From the NCBI RefSeq assembly GCF_900299525.1, contig NZ_OMKA01000024.1, positions 62,001-126,000 of the forward strand: DNA of 64,000 nucleotides. The letters run 5' to 3'. Under the pieces are notes generated by a model. The model was not told the origin of the DNA. It made no database searches and saw only the letters and a program-made list of their open reading frames with translations. Below are positions 26,577 through 35,129 of this stretch, in pieces. The translations under genes were made by a program, and so were the position numbers. Within the stretch, counting starts at the first letter, position 1. Each line of letters starts with the position of its first letter. The stretch is from Aquimarina sp. Aq78 (GTDB lineage Bacteria > Bacteroidota > Bacteroidia > Flavobacteriales > Flavobacteriaceae).

Positions 26577-27683
26577 ATGGTAAAGCTGCACGATTTACAG
26601 TTTATTCCTTTTATTAACGAGGAAGAAATAGAGACTGCGATAGATAAAGTATCTGATGGATTAAATCAAGATCTGGCTGGTAAAAACCCTTTGTTTATAG
26701 GAGTGTTAAATGGTGCTTTTATGTTTGCTTCAGAGGTTTTGAAACGGTTTGATCATGATTGTGAAATTAGCTTTGTAAAATTAGCTTCGTATGAAGGAAC
26801 AGAAACTACACACAAGGTTAAAGAGTTAGTTGGATTAGGGGAAGAGGTTTCAGGAAGAACAGTAGTGATCTTAGAAGATATTGTAGATACTGGTAATACA
26901 ATCGAAGTGCTAACAGAAATGTTAGTAGAAAAAGGGTGCTTAACATACAAAATTGCTACTCTGTTTTATAAACCCGAGGCATATACCAAAGAAATTAATA
27001 TAAATTATATTGGGATAGAGATCCCAAACCGATTTATTGTAGGATACGGACTTGATTATAACGGATTAGGACGTAATCTTACAGAAGTTTATCAATTAAA
27101 ACCAAACAACATGACAAATTTGGTGTTATTCGGACCTCCAGGAGCGGGAAAAGGAACACAGGCAGAAGTTTTAAAACAAAAATATAATCTTGTACATATC
27201 TCTACAGGAGATGTGTTTAGATACAACATAAAAAATGCAACAGAGCTAGGTACTTTGGCAAAATCATATATTGATAAAGGCCAATTGGTACCTGATGAGG
27301 TTACAATTAATATGCTTAATGCCGAAGTAGATAAAAATCCAGAGGCTAAAGGCTTTATTTTTGATGGATTTCCCAGAACCGAAGCCCAGGCAGATTCACT
27401 AGCCAACTTGCTAGAGTCAAAAGGAGCAATGGTTAGTGCAATGGTTGCTCTAGAGGTAGATGATGAGGTATTGGTACAACGATTACTCGAAAGAGGGAAA
27501 ACATCAGGGCGACCCGATGATGCAGATGAAAAAGTGATACGTAATCGTATTAAAGTATATTATGAGGAAACAGCCATCTTAAAGAATTACTACCAAAAAC
27601 AAGATAAGTATTTTGGAGTAGATGGAGTAGGTGGTGTTGATGAGATTACCGAGAGATTGAGTAGCGTGATAGACAAACTTTAG
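26577..27683 (+). CDS. Fused hypoxanthine phosphoribosyltransferase - adenylate kinase
   Basis: One open frame of 368 residues carries two purine enzymes. Residues 1-175 are a hypoxanthine phosphoribosyltransferase, with the PRPP loop VVILEDIVDTGNT (97-109). Residues 179-368 are a complete short adenylate kinase: P-loop GPPGAGKGT (186-194), STGDVFR, GFPRTEAQAD and SGRPDDADEKVIRNR. There is an in-frame ATG (M179, at 27111) exactly at the junction, giving a 190-residue kinase of ordinary length, so either a fusion or an internal start is possible. Salvage of hypoxanthine to IMP and ADP/AMP balance would be linked. The Bacteroidota are known to contain this fused form. It is followed by obgE, 86 bases away. 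Confidence 0.95.
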   Translation: MVKLHDLQFIPFINEEEIETAIDKVSDGLNQDLAGKNPLFIGVLNGAFMFASEVLKRFDHDCEISFVKLASYEGTETTHKVKELVGLGEEVSGRTVVILEDIVDTGNTIEVLTEMLVEKGCLTYKIATLFYKPEAYTKEININYIGIEIPNRFIVGYGLDYNGLGRNLTEVYQLKPNNMTNLVLFGPPGAGKGTQAEVLKQKYNLVHISTGDVFRYNIKNATELGTLAKSYIDKGQLVPDEVTINMLNAEVDKNPEAKGFIFDGFPRTEAQADSLANLLESKGAMVSAMVALEVDDEVLVQRLLERGKTSGRPDDADEKVIRNRIKVYYEETAILKNYYQKQDKYFGVDGVGGVDEITERLSSVIDKL

Positions 27684-27769
27684 TCTGTGTAAGCAGAATC
27701 TAATCCAGGGTAGTAAACGTAAAATTGAAATGTTCCTGATTTTTATTAGGGTGATATAGGAAACGAATT

Positions 27770-28768
27770 ATGACAGAAGGGAATTTTGTAGATTATGTAA
27801 AATTACATATAACTTCCGGGAACGGAGGGAAAGGATCTGTACACTTACATCGTGAGAAATACATTACCAAAGGAGGCCCCGATGGTGGTGATGGTGGCCG
27901 TGGAGGCCATATTGTTATTCGCGCAAACCCTAATATGTGGACATTACACCATCTTAAATTTAAACGTCATTTAAGAGCTGATCATGGAGGGCATGGTAGT
28001 AAAAGCAGGAGTACAGGGGCTGATGGAGAAGATGTTTATGTAGATGTACCTCTGGGGACAGTGATTCGGGATAGCGAGACCCAAAATATTATTAAAGAAA
28101 TTACCGAAATAGGACAGGAATATGTTGCTGCCGAAGGAGGTATGGGAGGTAGAGGTAACTGGCATTTTAAAAGTCCAACAAACCAAACACCTCGCTATGC
28201 CCAACCCGGTGTAGAAGGGCAAGAACACGATATTACTCTAGAACTCAAAGTACTGGCAGATGTAGGATTGGTAGGATTTCCTAATGCAGGAAAATCTACC
28301 TTGCTATCGGTTATTACTGCAGCAAAACCGAAAATAGCCGATTATGAGTTTACTACACTTAAACCAAACCTTGGTATTGTAGAGTATAGAGATTTTCAAA
28401 CCTTTGTGATGGCTGATATTCCGGGTATTATTGAAGGAGCAGCAGAAGGTAAAGGTATAGGTCATCGCTTTTTACGTCATATCGAACGTAATTCTACCTT
28501 GTTGTTTTTGGTTCCGGCAGATGCTCCTGATATCAAAGAACAATATGAAATCCTTTTGGATGAACTAAGACGTTACAACCCTGATTTATTAGATAAAGAA
28601 CGACTTATAGCAATATCAAAATCTGATATGCTGGATGATGAGTTAAAAAAAGAAATGAAGGTTGAGTTAGATCAGCAACTTAACGTTCCTTACTTGTTTA
28701 TTTCTTCGGTAGCACAACAAGGATTGCAGGGGTTAAAAGATAAACTTTGGCAAATGCTGAATGATTAA
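27770..28768 (+). CDS. obgE: Obg family GTPase
   Basis: ObgE is a GTPase that associates with the large ribosomal subunit and helps its late assembly. The 332-residue protein has the glycine-rich Obg fold at the N-terminus ([19 protein letters not shown]), then the GTPase domain with G1 GFPNAGKS, G3 [16 protein letters not shown] and G4 SKSDM. The C-terminal extension of long Obg proteins is short here. It lies downstream of hpt-adk on the same strand, with a hairpin at 28815-28849 after the stop. Confidence 0.97.
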   Translation: MTEGNFVDYVKLHITSGNGGKGSVHLHREKYITKGGPDGGDGGRGGHIVIRANPNMWTLHHLKFKRHLRADHGGHGSKSRSTGADGEDVYVDVPLGTVIRDSETQNIIKEITEIGQEYVAAEGGMGGRGNWHFKSPTNQTPRYAQPGVEGQEHDITLELKVLADVGLVGFPNAGKSTLLSVITAAKPKIADYEFTTLKPNLGIVEYRDFQTFVMADIPGIIEGAAEGKGIGHRFLRHIERNSTLLFLVPADAPDIKEQYEILLDELRRYNPDLLDKERLIAISKSDMLDDELKKEMKVELDQQLNVPYLFISSVAQQGLQGLKDKLWQMLND

Positions 28769-29289
28769 AACTTTGATTTCTTAAATTAGAGTGTGTTTCG
28801 TATTCGCAAAAAAGGAATCACTGTTTTGTTGTATGAAAAATGGTGATTCATTTATAACATATAGCTTTTCTCTATGCTATAGCAAGTAAAAATCAAATTA
28901 CAGATACGTTTTGATAAGTTACTATTGGTTTATTTTGTAACGTATCGACTCTACTTCATTATTAAAATTATGGATTAACTTTTTTAGTGTAGCCTTTTTC
29001 CGTTTTTACTACACCAGTTATTACTCTAATAAAAAAGCACTCATAATTCTTCAATTTCTTTTTCTGAAAAGTGAAAACCAAAAGAATGAGCATTCTGGGG
29101 TTTCTCATTTCATTGTTATATGCAGCTATAATACCATTCAATAAAAAAGCTAAAAAGATTCGTTGTTAATTTTCAAATATCAAATAATGCGTATCGAATA
29201 TCACTAAAAGTAATGCGAATATGAAGTAAGGCTTTTTTTGTTTTGATCGATATCTATATTTGAGCACGTAAAAAATTACTTTAATAAGG
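28769..29289. other. Gap downstream of obgE
   Basis: A 521-base non-coding stretch. It holds the obgE hairpin and a few short inverted repeats (near 28859-28885 and 28985-29015). A 27-codon frame at 29086-29169 (hydrophobic with a basic tail) is not convincing. Confidence 0.55.
28815..28849 (+). terminator. Putative terminator after obgE
   Basis: Arms 28815-28827 and 28837-28849 pair over 13 bases with two G-T pairs (core GAATCAC/GTGATTC). The tract after it is T-rich only in part. Confidence 0.5.
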
Positions 29290-30669
29290 ATGAATAAATC
29301 TAAGAATATTCTCATTGTCATTTTAGTGTTGTTTTCTGTAAAGGCAAGTGCTCAAAAAATCCCTGATGGACTCTATTTTGTGAGCGGAAATGAAATAAAC
29401 CAAATCACTATTCTTAATAGAAGAGATGGAAGTATAAAAGCAACATTTGATACATATCGAGGAATTTCAGAGATGGCTTTTTCATCACTAAAAAACTTGC
29501 CAGGGAGTTATGAAAGTATTAATACTAAAGAAAATTATGTTCTGACAAAAAGGAATAATCTTTTAACACTTTTGGTATTGGGAGACATGAATCTAATTGC
29601 AAAAAAGGAGGTTTTGGCAATTAGTAAAAAAGAACTAAAAGCTGCAAAAAAACAACTAGGTATTAAATCTGAATTATCTAAGGAGCTAGGAAGCCTTTGG
29701 GGAAAGAAGAAAAAGAAAGAAGAAGAAAAAAAAGAACCCCTTGAATATTTTGTAAAAGAAGCAACTTCAGATTTTCATCAAAAAAATGTAGGGAAAATAA
29801 TTTTCTTCTCTAAAGAACCTACCGTTGGAAAAGAAGATATGTCGACAATCAAAACAGATTTTAAAATTGGAGATGAAATTTGGGGAGTGGCTTACTTTTC
29901 AACAATAATGAAAGAAAGCTATTATTTGAAACAACTAAGTAATCATTTTCAAGACAATTTTGGACGAAATCACTATTGGATAACTATCGGGATGGATAAA
30001 ATGGAAAAAGATCTGTTACCAAAAGAAAATGAAATAGTAAATCAATGTACTGTGAAAAGGTTGAAAAAAGCAGATTTGGAAAAAAATTATGTTGTATTTC
30101 AAGTAGTGCCTTCTTCTCTGGATAGTATGAAAATAGATAGAGATGGTGCTTCTTTTTTATTAGGGAGAATGGGAGAACGCCTGGACCCTTATAAACACAA
30201 ATTAAGAATTTCACTTACCGATGGAAAAATGGATCAGGAGGACGAACTCTATTTTGGTACTATAACCTATGACACAACAGAGGGAACAGAAGATTTAACA
30301 AGTATGGCTAAAGAAATTGAAGAAGGAGCTTTAAAAGCAAAAAGAGCACCTACTCCTGTAATGCGTAATGCAAATTTGGAAGCAGAAATGATGCAACAAA
30401 TTGAGCTATGGGCAAATACTAAAGACTGGCCAGGAGTGAAATTTCATAAAGTTATGATCACATTAGATTGGCAAATCTTAAAAGATGGTTATGGAAACAT
30501 TAAAGGGAATTATGTAGAAGGAGATGTGTTGTATTCTGATAGTGAGGGCTGTGGTTATAGAAATTTCGGGTTTTTAAAAACCTATTTAGGTAATGGAGAA
30601 TATGATGAAAACATCAAGCAACATACTATTGGTCATAGAGGAGAATTAAGTTGTGACAAAGTGAAATAA
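29290..30669 (+). CDS. Exported protein of unknown function
   Basis: I do not recognise this 459-residue protein. It begins with a clear signal peptide (NILIVILVLFSVKASAQ), so it is exported. The N-terminal 110 residues look like a beta-rich lipocalin-like or repeat domain; a lysine/glutamate-rich patch follows (KKKKKEEEKKE, about residue 139), then a larger domain. It starts a run of five genes, but 94 bases separate it from the next and a distinct promoter is not visible. It is not a lipoprotein (no lipobox). The cluster gives no pathway clue. Confidence 0.75.
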   Translation: MNKSKNILIVILVLFSVKASAQKIPDGLYFVSGNEINQITILNRRDGSIKATFDTYRGISEMAFSSLKNLPGSYESINTKENYVLTKRNNLLTLLVLGDMNLIAKKEVLAISKKELKAAKKQLGIKSELSKELGSLWGKKKKKEEEKKEPLEYFVKEATSDFHQKNVGKIIFFSKEPTVGKEDMSTIKTDFKIGDEIWGVAYFSTIMKESYYLKQLSNHFQDNFGRNHYWITIGMDKMEKDLLPKENEIVNQCTVKRLKKADLEKNYVVFQVVPSSLDSMKIDRDGASFLLGRMGERLDPYKHKLRISLTDGKMDQEDELYFGTITYDTTEGTEDLTSMAKEIEEGALKAKRAPTPVMRNANLEAEMMQQIELWANTKDWPGVKFHKVMITLDWQILKDGYGNIKGNYVEGDVLYSDSEGCGYRNFGFLKTYLGNGEYDENIKQHTIGHRGELSCDKVK

Positions 30670-30763
30670 ATAATACTTGTCTAGCTATATGAAAAGAACG
30701 ACATGAACTGAATCTGCAGATGTTAATATAGAGACTGTTACTTAGCTGGTAAAAAAAATAGTT

Positions 30764-31117
30764 ATGAAAGAAGAATTAGTAAAAGAAGGAATCCAAAAAG
30801 AAGAAAAAGTAGGATACCTCAAATCAAAATTAAACTTGATGCAAGGAACGCTTTATCTAACATCCAATAGACTTGCTTTAGATGCCCATAAGACAGGTGT
30901 TAGTGGGTTAGGGGTTTTAGGTGCTTTACTAAAAAAACAGGTTGAAAAGAAAAGCTTTGGATTTAATCTTGAGTTTAAAGACATAGAGAAAATAACCCAA
31001 GGAAAACACGGCGTAACAAAAAATGTCCTAGAGATTACGGATAAGCAAAATGAAACATATCGAATCATTGTGAAAAACTATGAAGAGTGGGAAAATGAAT
31101 TGAAGCAAAAGCTGTAA
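30764..31117 (+). CDS. Small GRAM/PH-like domain protein
   Basis: This 117-residue protein without signal peptide or membrane segment resembles bacterial GRAM/PH-like domains: ANLx-type start (KLNLMQGTLYLTSNRLAL) followed by FNLEFKDIEKITQGKHGVTKN split over two strands, then a YRIIVKNYEEW strand-helix end. Such domains often bind membranes or proteins. The assignment is by fold-like pattern only. It lies between the exported protein and a pair of small membrane proteins. Confidence 0.65.
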   Translation: MKEELVKEGIQKEEKVGYLKSKLNLMQGTLYLTSNRLALDAHKTGVSGLGVLGALLKKQVEKKSFGFNLEFKDIEKITQGKHGVTKNVLEITDKQNETYRIIVKNYEEWENELKQKL

Positions 31118-31195
31118 TCTTTAAATCTGAATAACAAAAAAAAGATTGCCAATATTACATTAGATAAACGATTAAAGAACTGTAGGAAATTAGAT

Positions 31196-31540
31196 ATGGC
31201 AAGAAAAATTGAAATAACCACAAAGGAAACCCTTACCAAGGAAGTATTAAAAGACTATCTAGATACGATTTTTTCTCCTTTCGGATATGAAGCGTATTTA
31301 AGTTCTTTGATAGGAGTAGATATTGTCATTAAGAAGAATGATTGGATTGGTGCTACCATTAAATGGAAAACTAAACATGATAAAAATTATTTAACTATAG
31401 GTGGGTTTTCACCGTCAACAATGGCAAGACTATTGGTTTATGGTATTCTTCCGATTTTAATATTATTACCAAAATGGTTACGATTTGAGAAAGAAATAGA
31501 AAGCACAATTAAAGAGAATCAAGTAATTTTTAATACATGA
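31196..31540 (+). CDS. Small membrane protein of unknown function (paralogue A)
   Basis: This 114-residue protein has a soluble N-terminal part and one hydrophobic segment (about 80-96, LVYGILPILILLP). The block VIKKNDWIGATIKWKTKHDKN and the STMARLLVYGI before the segment resemble the next gene (IKIRKGNKIGASLSLNW, STKIGGFLMYGI), so the two are diverged paralogues. Its stop overlaps the next start (ATGA, 31537-31540), so they are translationally coupled. Function unknown. Confidence 0.75.
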   Translation: MARKIEITTKETLTKEVLKDYLDTIFSPFGYEAYLSSLIGVDIVIKKNDWIGATIKWKTKHDKNYLTIGGFSPSTMARLLVYGILPILILLPKWLRFEKEIESTIKENQVIFNT

Positions 31541-32073
31541 ATAATAGCCAGATGGTTTACAAATTAAACATAAAAGAAGTAAGTGCAGCAAAAGAAGAAA
31601 TTAAAAAATTTATTTCTGGATTAGGAGCTAAATTAAATAATGATTTTGGAAATGAATATATAGTTTCTTTAGGGAAAGACACCGAAATAGAAGATGATTG
31701 GAGTTATGATATAAAAATAAGAAAAGGAAATAAAATTGGAGCTTCTTTGTCTTTAAATTGGAAGAAGCAACATTTTAATGACCTAAATATAGAGGTTTCA
31801 GAATCTACCAAGATTGGTGGTTTCCTAATGTATGGTATAGTCTTTCCTTTTATGTTTGTGGGGGCTTATATGGGGGCTAACCGTATAGCACCATTAGACT
31901 TTTTACCAGGCTATAAATTGGCAGGAGCTTTGGGAGGTGTTATAGCTTTTGTTCCAGGAATGATTTTGATGACTCTTATTAAATCAATTATACTAAAAAA
32001 ATATAAAGAGGAAAATGAAACTCTTAGGAAAAAAGTGCTAAGCGCAACAGGTAATACATTTCAGAAAGTTTAA
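31537..32073 (+). CDS. Membrane protein of unknown function (paralogue B)
   Basis: This 178-residue protein has the same layout as the preceding one, with a longer membrane region of two segments (about 95-115 and 128-150) and a basic C-terminal tail. It overlaps the upstream gene by 4 bases and is followed after one base by the next gene (32075), so three genes form a tight operon. Alignment with the previous gene over residues 55-105 suggests duplication. Function unknown. Confidence 0.75.
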   Translation: MNNSQMVYKLNIKEVSAAKEEIKKFISGLGAKLNNDFGNEYIVSLGKDTEIEDDWSYDIKIRKGNKIGASLSLNWKKQHFNDLNIEVSESTKIGGFLMYGIVFPFMFVGAYMGANRIAPLDFLPGYKLAGALGGVIAFVPGMILMTLIKSIILKKYKEENETLRKKVLSATGNTFQKV

Positions 32074-32074
32074 T

Positions 32075-32713
32075 ATGAAAACAATTATAAAAGTTTTTCT
32101 CGGGTTTGTTGTTTTTTTGATCTTATGTGGAGGTATTCTTAGTATTATAGAAAATGAATATGATGGAGCAAGACAATATTTTAGAATGTTTAATACTAGT
32201 GAAGAACAAAAGTCAGTCACTTTTGAGATGATTTATGAAAATGGTAAACCAAGTAATGTTTGGGCAATAAATGAAATAATTAATTCTGGAAATGTTGTAA
32301 ATGCAAAACTCCTTCCGGGTACTTATTTGGTGAAAATATGGGATCATGAAGATGCGCTGGAAAACGAATTTGAATTTTCATTTAGTCTACCTAATCCAGA
32401 AGAGTCAAACTATAATTATTACAGATTTGATATAGCTATGAACAAGGGGTTTAGAGTTGTGGATATGGCAGCAGTTTACGAAGGGAGCTCGTTGACAAAT
32501 ACGATGTCTAAGGCGGTTGGGACATATCAAGATGATATTTTGGTAGTAGAAACTTATAATGGTGATCGACCTTTTTTAATTTCAGAAACTTATACAGATC
32601 GTACATTTATTGATATATATGAAGATATGCCTACCCGAATTAGATACGGAGAATTGATTTATAGATTAGAAGTTGTGGATGTCGATAGTGCGGCTAAGGA
32701 AATAATAAAATAG
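32075..32713 (+). CDS. Exported or membrane-anchored protein of unknown function
   Basis: This 212-residue protein has an N-terminal hydrophobic segment (IKVFLGFVVFLILCGGILSII) that may be an uncleaved anchor or signal. The rest is beta-rich and acidic. It begins 1 base after the previous stop, and the operon is closed by the 20-bp hairpin at 32761-32813. I do not recognise the family. With the preceding two membrane proteins it may form an envelope complex. Confidence 0.72.
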   Translation: MKTIIKVFLGFVVFLILCGGILSIIENEYDGARQYFRMFNTSEEQKSVTFEMIYENGKPSNVWAINEIINSGNVVNAKLLPGTYLVKIWDHEDALENEFEFSFSLPNPEESNYNYYRFDIAMNKGFRVVDMAAVYEGSSLTNTMSKAVGTYQDDILVVETYNGDRPFLISETYTDRTFIDIYEDMPTRIRYGELIYRLEVVDVDSAAKEIIK

Positions 32714-32760
32714 TTATGAGTAGGAAGGTAATCATAGAGAGAGCCAAAAAGAAGAAGAAA

Positions 32761-32813
32761 AAGTGAATTGTATAGAATTATGATGTTTTGATGTAATTCT
32801 ATACAATTCACTT
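32761..32813. terminator. Perfect 20-bp hairpin after the orphan operon
   Basis: Arms 32761-32780 and 32794-32813 are perfectly complementary over 20 bases with a 13-base loop. The stem is AT-rich and no long T run follows, so it may be a terminator, an RNA-stability element or a protein site. Confidence 0.6.
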
Positions 32814-32954
32814 CTTATTCAATAACATATCAATTTCGAGATGTTTTTCTTTGATCAAACTAAGTCCAAAATAAGCTGCTATAGGATCCCCCAGATCAAT
32901 ACTCGTCCTAAAAAAGAGCTTGATATAGATAGTCTTTATTGATGTAAAAATTAA

Positions 32955-33407
32955 TTATTCTTGAGAAGGTATTGGAGTCATTAAAGTAGCTCTTCCTATT
33001 CTGTTCCATACATTGATACAACAAATTGCCATAATAATATCGGCCACTTTTTCTTCACCAAAAAGATGAATGGCTTTTTGATATAATTCGTTATTTAAGC
33101 CATTTACAGAAATATGGGTTACCTCTTCTGTTATTTCGAGGATGATTTGTTCTTCTTCTGTGAAATAAGGAGATTCTCTCCAAAAAGGTAAGGCATGTAT
33201 ACGATATTGTTTTTCTCCTAGATTAACAGCTTCCTGTATATGCATTTGCACACAATAAGCACAACCGTTAATTTGTGATGCCCTAATTTCTATCAATAAA
33301 AATTCTAAATCAGTTAATGAGCTTTTTTTAATATCATTATAAAGCGCTAAAATGGGCTTATAAGCGTTTGGGTTAACCTCACTAATATTGATTCTATCTG
33401 TTTTCAT
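32955..33407 (-). CDS. AhpD-like carboxymuconolactone decarboxylase family protein
   Basis: This 150-residue protein is of the alkylhydroperoxidase AhpD-like family, whose members reduce peroxides using a CxxC pair. The motif is C49-AY-C52 with H56 (INGCAYCVQMHIQEA), matching the AhpD-type catalytic Cys-Cys-His. The length suits the short single-domain form. It stands alone and is divergent from the fasciclin gene, with about 310 bases between them. The physiological donor is unknown. Confidence 0.9.
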   Translation of the reverse strand: MKTDRINISEVNPNAYKPILALYNDIKKSSLTDLEFLLIEIRASQINGCAYCVQMHIQEAVNLGEKQYRIHALPFWRESPYFTEEEQIILEITEEVTHISVNGLNNELYQKAIHLFGEEKVADIIMAICCINVWNRIGRATLMTPIPSQE

Positions 33408-33720
33408 GTCTTTGATTTTAATTACTTAAGACAAAATTCTATATATAAGATGATTAAAAAAATAATCTAGATTAAGAAATTCATTATGAGTACGACTAAA
33501 AACGAATACTAGAAGAAACGTTACGGATAATAAGTTGAGGTTTATAATTTTGTTACCTCTGCTACCTTTATAGAGTAATTGTATGGTAGTGTTCTTTGGT
33601 TCTTAAAATTTGTTGAATAATGAATTTAGTGTTTTGTTAAGATTTATTTAACCAAAATTTACCAAAGAAAAATGTTTCTGTACCGTTCCCATACAAACAA
33701 AAAAACGAAAAATCCTTACA
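33408..33720. other. Gap between the AhpD-like and fasciclin genes
   Basis: A 313-base divergent region, presumably holding both promoters. A TTTG at 33609 and TACCTTTA at 33563 are seen, but no pair has the expected spacing. No other feature is convincing. Confidence 0.5.
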
Positions 33721-34323
33721 ATGAAAATTAGAAATGTATTACCAGTTTTTGCTTTATCCGGATTGTTATTACTGACCGCTTGTAGCGAAACGAAAAATGA
33801 TAGGACTACACAAGAAGAAAACGATAAATTGATAGCACAGAATGTGGCATCATCGGAAACGATTAAGAAAAAACTACCCACTATACTTGAGTTTGCCTCT
33901 ATGGATAAAGGGTTTTCTATACTCACATCTGCAATTAAAGTGACCGAATTGGCAAAATCGCTAGAGAATAAAAGTTCGTTTACCATATTTGCCCCAGTAA
34001 ATTTAGCTTTTGATAAATTAAACCCTACTACTGTAGAAAAGCTATTGAAACCAGAAAATAAAGAGCAGCTAAAGACTATTTTAAATTGTCATATCATACC
34101 TAGTGTAATTGCAAAAGAAGATATTGTTATTGCGATTAATGAGGGTAATGGAAGTGTGAAGTTAAAAACAATAGGAGGAGCATTATTGACTGCAACAATG
34201 AAAGGAGATAGAGTTTTTCTTATAGACCAAATGGGTAATGGGGGGCACTTAGTAACTACAGATGTTAAAGCATCTAATGGACTTATTCATACTATAGATG
34301 CGGTAATGATGCCTAAAAAATAG
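33721..34323 (+). CDS. Fasciclin (FAS1) domain lipoprotein
   Basis: This 200-residue lipoprotein has a signal with lipobox (GLLLLTACSETK) and a single FAS1 domain. FAS1 H1 (TPSLLEFASMDKGF-like ILEFASMDKGFSIL), FTIFAPVNLAFDKL, LLKPENKEQLKTILNCHIIP and the H2 end (GLIHTIDAVMMP) are visible. FAS1 domains mediate adhesion and protein contact. The gene is monocistronic with a good terminator. The N-terminal linker is acidic and T/Q-rich. Confidence 0.9.
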   Translation: MKIRNVLPVFALSGLLLLTACSETKNDRTTQEENDKLIAQNVASSETIKKKLPTILEFASMDKGFSILTSAIKVTELAKSLENKSSFTIFAPVNLAFDKLNPTTVEKLLKPENKEQLKTILNCHIIPSVIAKEDIVIAINEGNGSVKLKTIGGALLTATMKGDRVFLIDQMGNGGHLVTTDVKASNGLIHTIDAVMMPKK

Positions 34324-34345
34324 ACCCTATCTTTATAATATTCTC

Positions 34346-34382
34346 AGACCTGTCGATTTAAAATCAGGCAGGTCTTTTTTTT
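34346..34382 (+). terminator. Terminator after the fasciclin gene
   Basis: AGACCTG and CAGGTCT form the outer stem (34346-34375), with an inner GATT/AATC pairing, followed by a run of T. It lies between convergent genes. Confidence 0.75.
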
Positions 34383-34384
34383 AT

Positions 34385-35044
34385 CTATCTGGATTGATTT
34401 TTATGCATGTTAAGTAATCCAAAATCAAAAGGAGTCCATAAACATGCTTTTATATCACTTTGTTTTAATCCGGTATTTACCCAGCTATTACAGGTGTTAA
34501 AGCACGTATAATTTCCTGTAGCTTCATAAAAATCATCATTTTTATAATACCCTAACCCTGGTAGTATTATCTTTTTATTTTCACCATTTAATCTAAAAGT
34601 AGCAGATATATATTGATTTATCTTTCTAAGTTGTTTTTGATTGACTTTTAGGGCTACCCAATCCTCCTGCATAGAAGAATGCCTGGTAACATGTAATAAG
34701 GTTGGAGTATTAAGAAATAAAGCTTGAAATCCATTAACAAAAGTAAGATCAGCCCATAATGGAGTTTCGACATAAAAGTTTTTATCGCCCCAGCCAAATG
34801 AGAAATATTGTGCCTGAGGAGTATCCAACTGATCATCTAAAACAATAGTGTTTAAATCATTTTTGGCAATGATAATTTCTAAATGAACACCGTTAGAGCT
34901 TAAATAGAGGGTGTGATTCTTTTCTTCGTTATCTTTTTTTCCGTTTACCGGGATATAGGTTAATACCAGAGATACTATAAGATATAGTGTTGGGAGTATT
35001 AAAATGACCCCAATGTATTTCAATATCTTTTTGATTAACCTCAT
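34385..35044 (-). CDS. DUF2459/TIGR02117 family membrane-anchored protein
   Basis: This 219-residue protein has one N-terminal membrane segment (ILKYIGVILILPTLYLIVSL) and a soluble domain of the DUF2459 (TIGR02117) family. The family patterns SNGVHLEI, FGWGDKNFYVETPLW and the C-terminal CFNTCNSWVNTGLK are present. The role of the family is unknown, although conserved H, D and C residues suggest an active site. It follows the macroglobulin gene, but a hairpin at 35066-35105 separates the two. Confidence 0.9.
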   Translation of the reverse strand: MRLIKKILKYIGVILILPTLYLIVSLVLTYIPVNGKKDNEEKNHTLYLSSNGVHLEIIIAKNDLNTIVLDDQLDTPQAQYFSFGWGDKNFYVETPLWADLTFVNGFQALFLNTPTLLHVTRHSSMQEDWVALKVNQKQLRKINQYISATFRLNGENKKIILPGLGYYKNDDFYEATGNYTCFNTCNSWVNTGLKQSDIKACLWTPFDFGLLNMHKNQSR

Positions 35045-35065
35045 ATGATAATGTCTAAATATTAG

Positions 35066-35105
35066 TTAGCCCTCATCAAGAATAGATATTCTTGGTGAGG
35101 GCTAA
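35066..35105 (-). terminator. Strong hairpin after the alpha-2-macroglobulin gene
   Basis: A 19-bp stem (one G-T pair, core TTAGCCCTCA) with a 2-base central loop lies 24 bases past the stop at 35130. Confidence 0.75.
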
Positions 35106-35129
35106 AATAATTAAAAGAAATTTATTATT

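Noticed and set aside
29086..29169. 27-residue hydrophobic peptide with a basic tail in the gap after obgE
   Set aside because: Too short to judge, without promoter or conserved signal; could be chance in AT-rich DNA.
32716..32766. 16-codon lysine-rich frame ending inside the 20-bp hairpin
   Set aside because: Very short and low complexity; its stop falls in the stem.
33648..33986. 112-residue minus-strand frame over the fasciclin gene start
   Set aside because: Shadow of a real lipoprotein gene with clear signal and FAS1 domain.
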